15,532 nucleotides of DNA from JBOGXF01 sp050694275 (GTDB lineage Bacteria; Actinomycetota; CADDZG01; WHSQ01): contig JBOGXF010000099.1 of the NCBI GenBank assembly GCA_050694275.1, positions 1 to 15,532 of the forward strand, read 5' to 3'. Shown here one piece after another: positions 13,998 to 15,532 of this stretch (within the stretch, counting starts at the first letter, position 1; every line of letters begins with the position of its first letter). Under the pieces are notes generated by a model. It was given only the letters and a program-made list of their open reading frames with translations. It had not been told where the DNA came from and made no database searches. Made by a program: the position numbers and the translations under genes.

Positions 13998-14020
13998 TGC
14001 ATGCTAAGATGCATGCATGC
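13998..14020 (+). promoter_or_regulatory. Promoter and operator of the toxin-antitoxin cassette
   Basis: TAAGAT (14005-14010) fits a -10 box and ends 6 nt before the ATG at 14017, which has no SD, so transcription probably begins at or next to the start codon. Palindromes GCATGC lie on both sides of the box (13999-14004 and 14011-14016, centres 12 bp apart), with an overlapping copy at 14015-14020. RHH antitoxins usually repress their own operon through paired short palindromes, so this is the likely operator. Confidence 0.55.
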
Positions 14021-14262
14021 GCACAACGATCGAAATCACCCGTGAGCAGCACCTTGCCCTCACCGAGCTCGCGGCCAAGCGGGGAATTCGCGGCTTCTCG
14101 CCCCTTGTTCGAGAGGCAATCGACTTTTATCTGCGCGAGAGGCATGAGTCAGAAATGAAGGAGTTCCTCGAGCTGCGCGGATCAATCTCCGATGAGGACG
14201 CGGACGAGATGAAGCGACGCATCGACAAGGCGTGGGCGACGTGGCAACCGGCGGACTGGTAG
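14017..14262 (+). CDS. Ribbon-helix-helix antitoxin of a VapBC-type pair
   Basis: The 81-residue product opens with the beta-strand RTTIEITREQ, followed by two helices (LALTELAAKRG and FSPLVREAIDFYLRER), the ribbon-helix-helix DNA-binding fold. A charged C-terminal tail (ISDEDADEMKRRIDKAW) is suited to wrapping a PIN toxin. Its end overlaps the toxin start by 22-31 nt, the usual coupled arrangement. It is expected to neutralise the toxin and repress the operon through the GCATGC sites at its start. The region is visibly less GC-rich than the flanking genes, suggesting horizontal transfer. The gene is probably leaderless. Confidence 0.85.
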   Translation: MRTTIEITREQHLALTELAAKRGIRGFSPLVREAIDFYLRERHESEMKEFLELRGSISDEDADEMKRRIDKAWATWQPADW

Positions 14263-14639
14263 TCGCGGACACGGACCTGGTGATCGACTATCTGAGAGAT
14301 CATGACCCTGGCGCCTCGTGGATTCAGGCGGCCGGTTCGCAGGGCAGGCTGCGGCTCACATCGGTGACCGCCTTCGAACTGCGGGTTGGTTCCGATTTCG
14401 GCGGCAGACGGACGCGAATCGAGACTTTGCTGCGCGGGCGCACCTTGCCTTTTGATGCACCGGCTGCGATGGAGGCCGGGGCGATTTTCTTGAAACTGGA
14501 ACGGGAGGGGGAGGGAATCGGGATCAAGGACTCTCTTCAGGCGGGTATCTGCCGACGGTTTGACCTTCCGCTCGCCACGCGCAACGTGAGGCATTTCGAG
14601 CGAGTACCCGGCCTGACCATCGCCCAGCTTGAACGATGA
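14232..14639 (+). CDS. vapC: PIN-domain ribonuclease toxin (VapC-like)
   Basis: The 135-residue product (GTG at 14232; an alternative GTG at 14241 removes three residues and sits better after AAGG at 14227-14230) has the PIN acidic residues: Asp13 in VVADTDLVIDYL, Glu49 in TSVTAFELRVG and Asp100 in GIGIKDSLQAG. The segment LATRNVRHFERVPGL carries Asn118, in the usual place of the fourth polar residue. VapC toxins are Mg-dependent endoribonucleases that cut tRNA or rRNA. The gene overlaps the antitoxin upstream, and its stop overlaps the start of a second RHH gene (ATGA at 14636-14639), so all three are translated together. Confidence 0.88.
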   Translation: MGDVATGGLVVADTDLVIDYLRDHDPGASWIQAAGSQGRLRLTSVTAFELRVGSDFGGRRTRIETLLRGRTLPFDAPAAMEAGAIFLKLEREGEGIGIKDSLQAGICRRFDLPLATRNVRHFERVPGLTIAQLER

Positions 14640-14887
14640 AATCGTTGCACGTCCGTGGGATACCGGACGATGTTTATGTCGCTCTGAAGAGAATGGCCGG
14701 AAGGGAGGGCCGATCGCTCTCCAGCCAGGTTGTGGCGATTCTTCGCAAGGCTTTGCTCGAGCGTCGATCTGAGGACCGCGCTGCCACTCTTCGCCGCGTG
14801 GACGCGCGTGTGAAGGCGCGACGCAAGGCCGTTGGCGAGATGAGGCGACCGGCTGCGGGCTTGATTCGAGAGGACCGCGATCACTGA
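14636..14887 (+). CDS. FitA-type ribbon-helix-helix antitoxin without its own toxin
   Basis: The 83-residue product starts KSLHVRGIPDDVYVALKR, with the FitA/Arc-like strand and first helix, then GRSLSSQVVAILRKALLER. It has a basic middle and ends LIREDRDH, a tail typical of FitA-like VapB antitoxins that bind PIN toxins. ATGA overlaps the PIN gene upstream. In such pairs a toxin gene normally follows the antitoxin; here 14888-15076 contains no PIN frame. It may serve the upstream PIN toxin, making a three-gene system, or be left over after loss of its toxin. Confidence 0.8.
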   Translation: MKSLHVRGIPDDVYVALKRMAGREGRSLSSQVVAILRKALLERRSEDRAATLRRVDARVKARRKAVGEMRRPAAGLIREDRDH

Positions 14888-15076
14888 CGAGGCGCCTGGT
14901 GGCAGGCGATTCGAGGAGTGGCTCGAGAATCTCGGCGGGTCGTGAGGGATGCCGCAGGCGCAGGGAAACGGAGGCAGGGGTCGGCCCCCGAAAAGCTGGC
15001 GGCAGGGGCCCCGCGGTTGGCGGCGAATAGGGATATATAGGACTTAAGCATCCCACCGCAGCCAAGGGGGCCTGCC
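14888..15076. other. Intergenic region without a recognisable gene; promoter region of the BNR protein
   Basis: No supported ORF is present. A short open frame without a start (about 14880-14945, FEEWLENLGGS near its end) could be a gene remnant but is too short to assign. The sequence GGGATATATAGGACTTAAGC (15031-15049 and neighbours) is the most AT-rich part, and TTGGCG at 15017 is a poor -35. TTAAGC lies 33 nt before the GTG start, a position similar to that upstream of the M15 gene. Confidence 0.4.
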
Positions 15077-15532
15077 GTGTCTTCCATCGCCCTGCGCCGC
15101 TCGCTCGCACCGATCGCCGTTGCCATCCTTGTCGCCGTCGCCCTCGCGACCGGCCCCGCCGCCCCGCGGGCCGAGGCCAAGCGCGACCCATCCGGGCCCA
15201 AGGCGGTCGCCCACCACGCCGGGGGCGGGCCGATCAAGGACCCCGCGGTCACCCGCAACGCCCCCAACCCCGCGCTGTACGAGATCGGGCAGGAGTCGGC
15301 CGAGCCGACCCTCGGGCTCACCGACAAGAACACGATCTTCACGTCGGCGCTTCGGACCAACACGCGCGTCGACGTCCTGCGCTCGACCAATGGTGGCAAG
15401 AAGTGGGAGGTCGTCTCCCCGCAGTTCGCCGGCGCCCGCAACGCCCAGCTCGTGTCGTTCGACCCGTACACGTGGGTCGACCCCGACACCGGGCGCGTCT
15501 ACACGATCGACCTCACCGTCGCGTGCAGCTAT
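15077..15532 (+). CDS. Secreted BNR/Asp-box (sialidase-like fold) protein, 5' part only
   Basis: GTG start with AAGGGGG (15064-15070) 6 nt upstream. The frame stays open for 152 codons to the window edge, so the gene is 3'-truncated by the window. It has a signal peptide (SSIALRRSLAPIAVAILVAV to APRAEA), then a propeptide-like stretch, then beta-propeller sequence: LGLTDKNTIFTSAL followed by STNGGKKW, an Asp-box variant (S-x-D-x-G-x-x-W with Asn for Asp). FDPYTWVDPDTGRVYTIDL is typical of exo-alpha-sialidase/BNR-repeat secreted proteins, many of which are not glycosidases. The start is well supported; the function needs the missing part. Confidence 0.8.
   Translation, partial: MSSIALRRSLAPIAVAILVAVALATGPAAPRAEAKRDPSGPKAVAHHAGGGPIKDPAVTRNAPNPALYEIGQESAEPTLGLTDKNTIFTSALRTNTRVDVLRSTNGGKKWEVVSPQFAGARNAQLVSFDPYTWVDPDTGRVYTIDLTVACSY

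Noticed and set aside
14888..15076. Second PIN toxin or its remnant after the FitA-like antitoxin
   Set aside because: No frame carries PIN acidic motifs; one short open frame lacks a start codon and resembles nothing recognisable.

Overview
The window is a GC-rich (roughly two-thirds G+C) chromosomal segment, most likely from an uncultured soil-type actinomycete (Actinomycetota). The reasons are strong G/C third positions, GTG and TTG starts paired with good Shine-Dalgarno (SD) sites, some apparently leaderless genes, and many secreted proteins with Ala-rich signal peptides. The taxon is an inference; no rRNA or tRNA is present.

Layout. (1) 2-2336, minus strand: a secreted CocE/NonD-type alpha/beta hydrolase followed 10 nt later by a small secreted beta-rich protein, probably one operon. 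(2) 2536-5093, plus strand: a possible 39-residue protein, an MFS-like membrane transporter, and a YbdK/GCS2-type glutamate-cysteine ligase-like enzyme, ended by a strong hairpin at 5102-5150 that also serves the convergent selB. (3) 5168-8001, minus strand: selB (selenocysteine-specific elongation factor), then an AbiEi-like DNA-binding protein fused to a DUF559/Vsr-like nuclease, with short related repeats at both ends of that gene. (4) 8126-10613, plus strand: a cyclic-di-GMP-I (GEMM) riboswitch whose closing stem contains a Shine-Dalgarno, a 20-codon ORF driven by that site, two tandem hairpins (one terminator-like), and a secreted subtilisin-type protease. (5) 10708-10752: a cluster of four GTCTGAC sites between convergent genes. 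(6) 10799-12877, minus strand: selA, preceded by a NarL/LuxR response regulator; a 12-bp hairpin lies across the selA SD and start codon. (7) 12990-13967, plus strand: a secreted peptidoglycan-binding plus M15-type carboxypeptidase, divergent from the response regulator across a 16-bp perfect palindrome. (8) 13998-14887, plus strand: a less GC-rich toxin-antitoxin cassette in the order RHH antitoxin, PIN toxin, second RHH antitoxin. (9) 15077-end: the 5' part of a secreted BNR/Asp-box protein.

How the parts work together. SelA makes Sec-tRNA(Sec) and SelB delivers it to UGA codons, so the cell probably makes selenoproteins; selC and selD are not seen here. selA and selB, usually neighbours, are separated by the nuclease gene and the riboswitch-protease unit, which looks like an accessory insertion into a sel locus. 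The riboswitch-protease unit is the most interesting piece: the sequence predicts that c-di-GMP binding hides the SD of a short leader ORF upstream of an extracellular protease, which would link a second messenger of surface life to secreted proteolysis. The other secreted products (hydrolase, M15 peptidase, BNR protein) suggest an organism active at its cell wall and on extracellular polymers.
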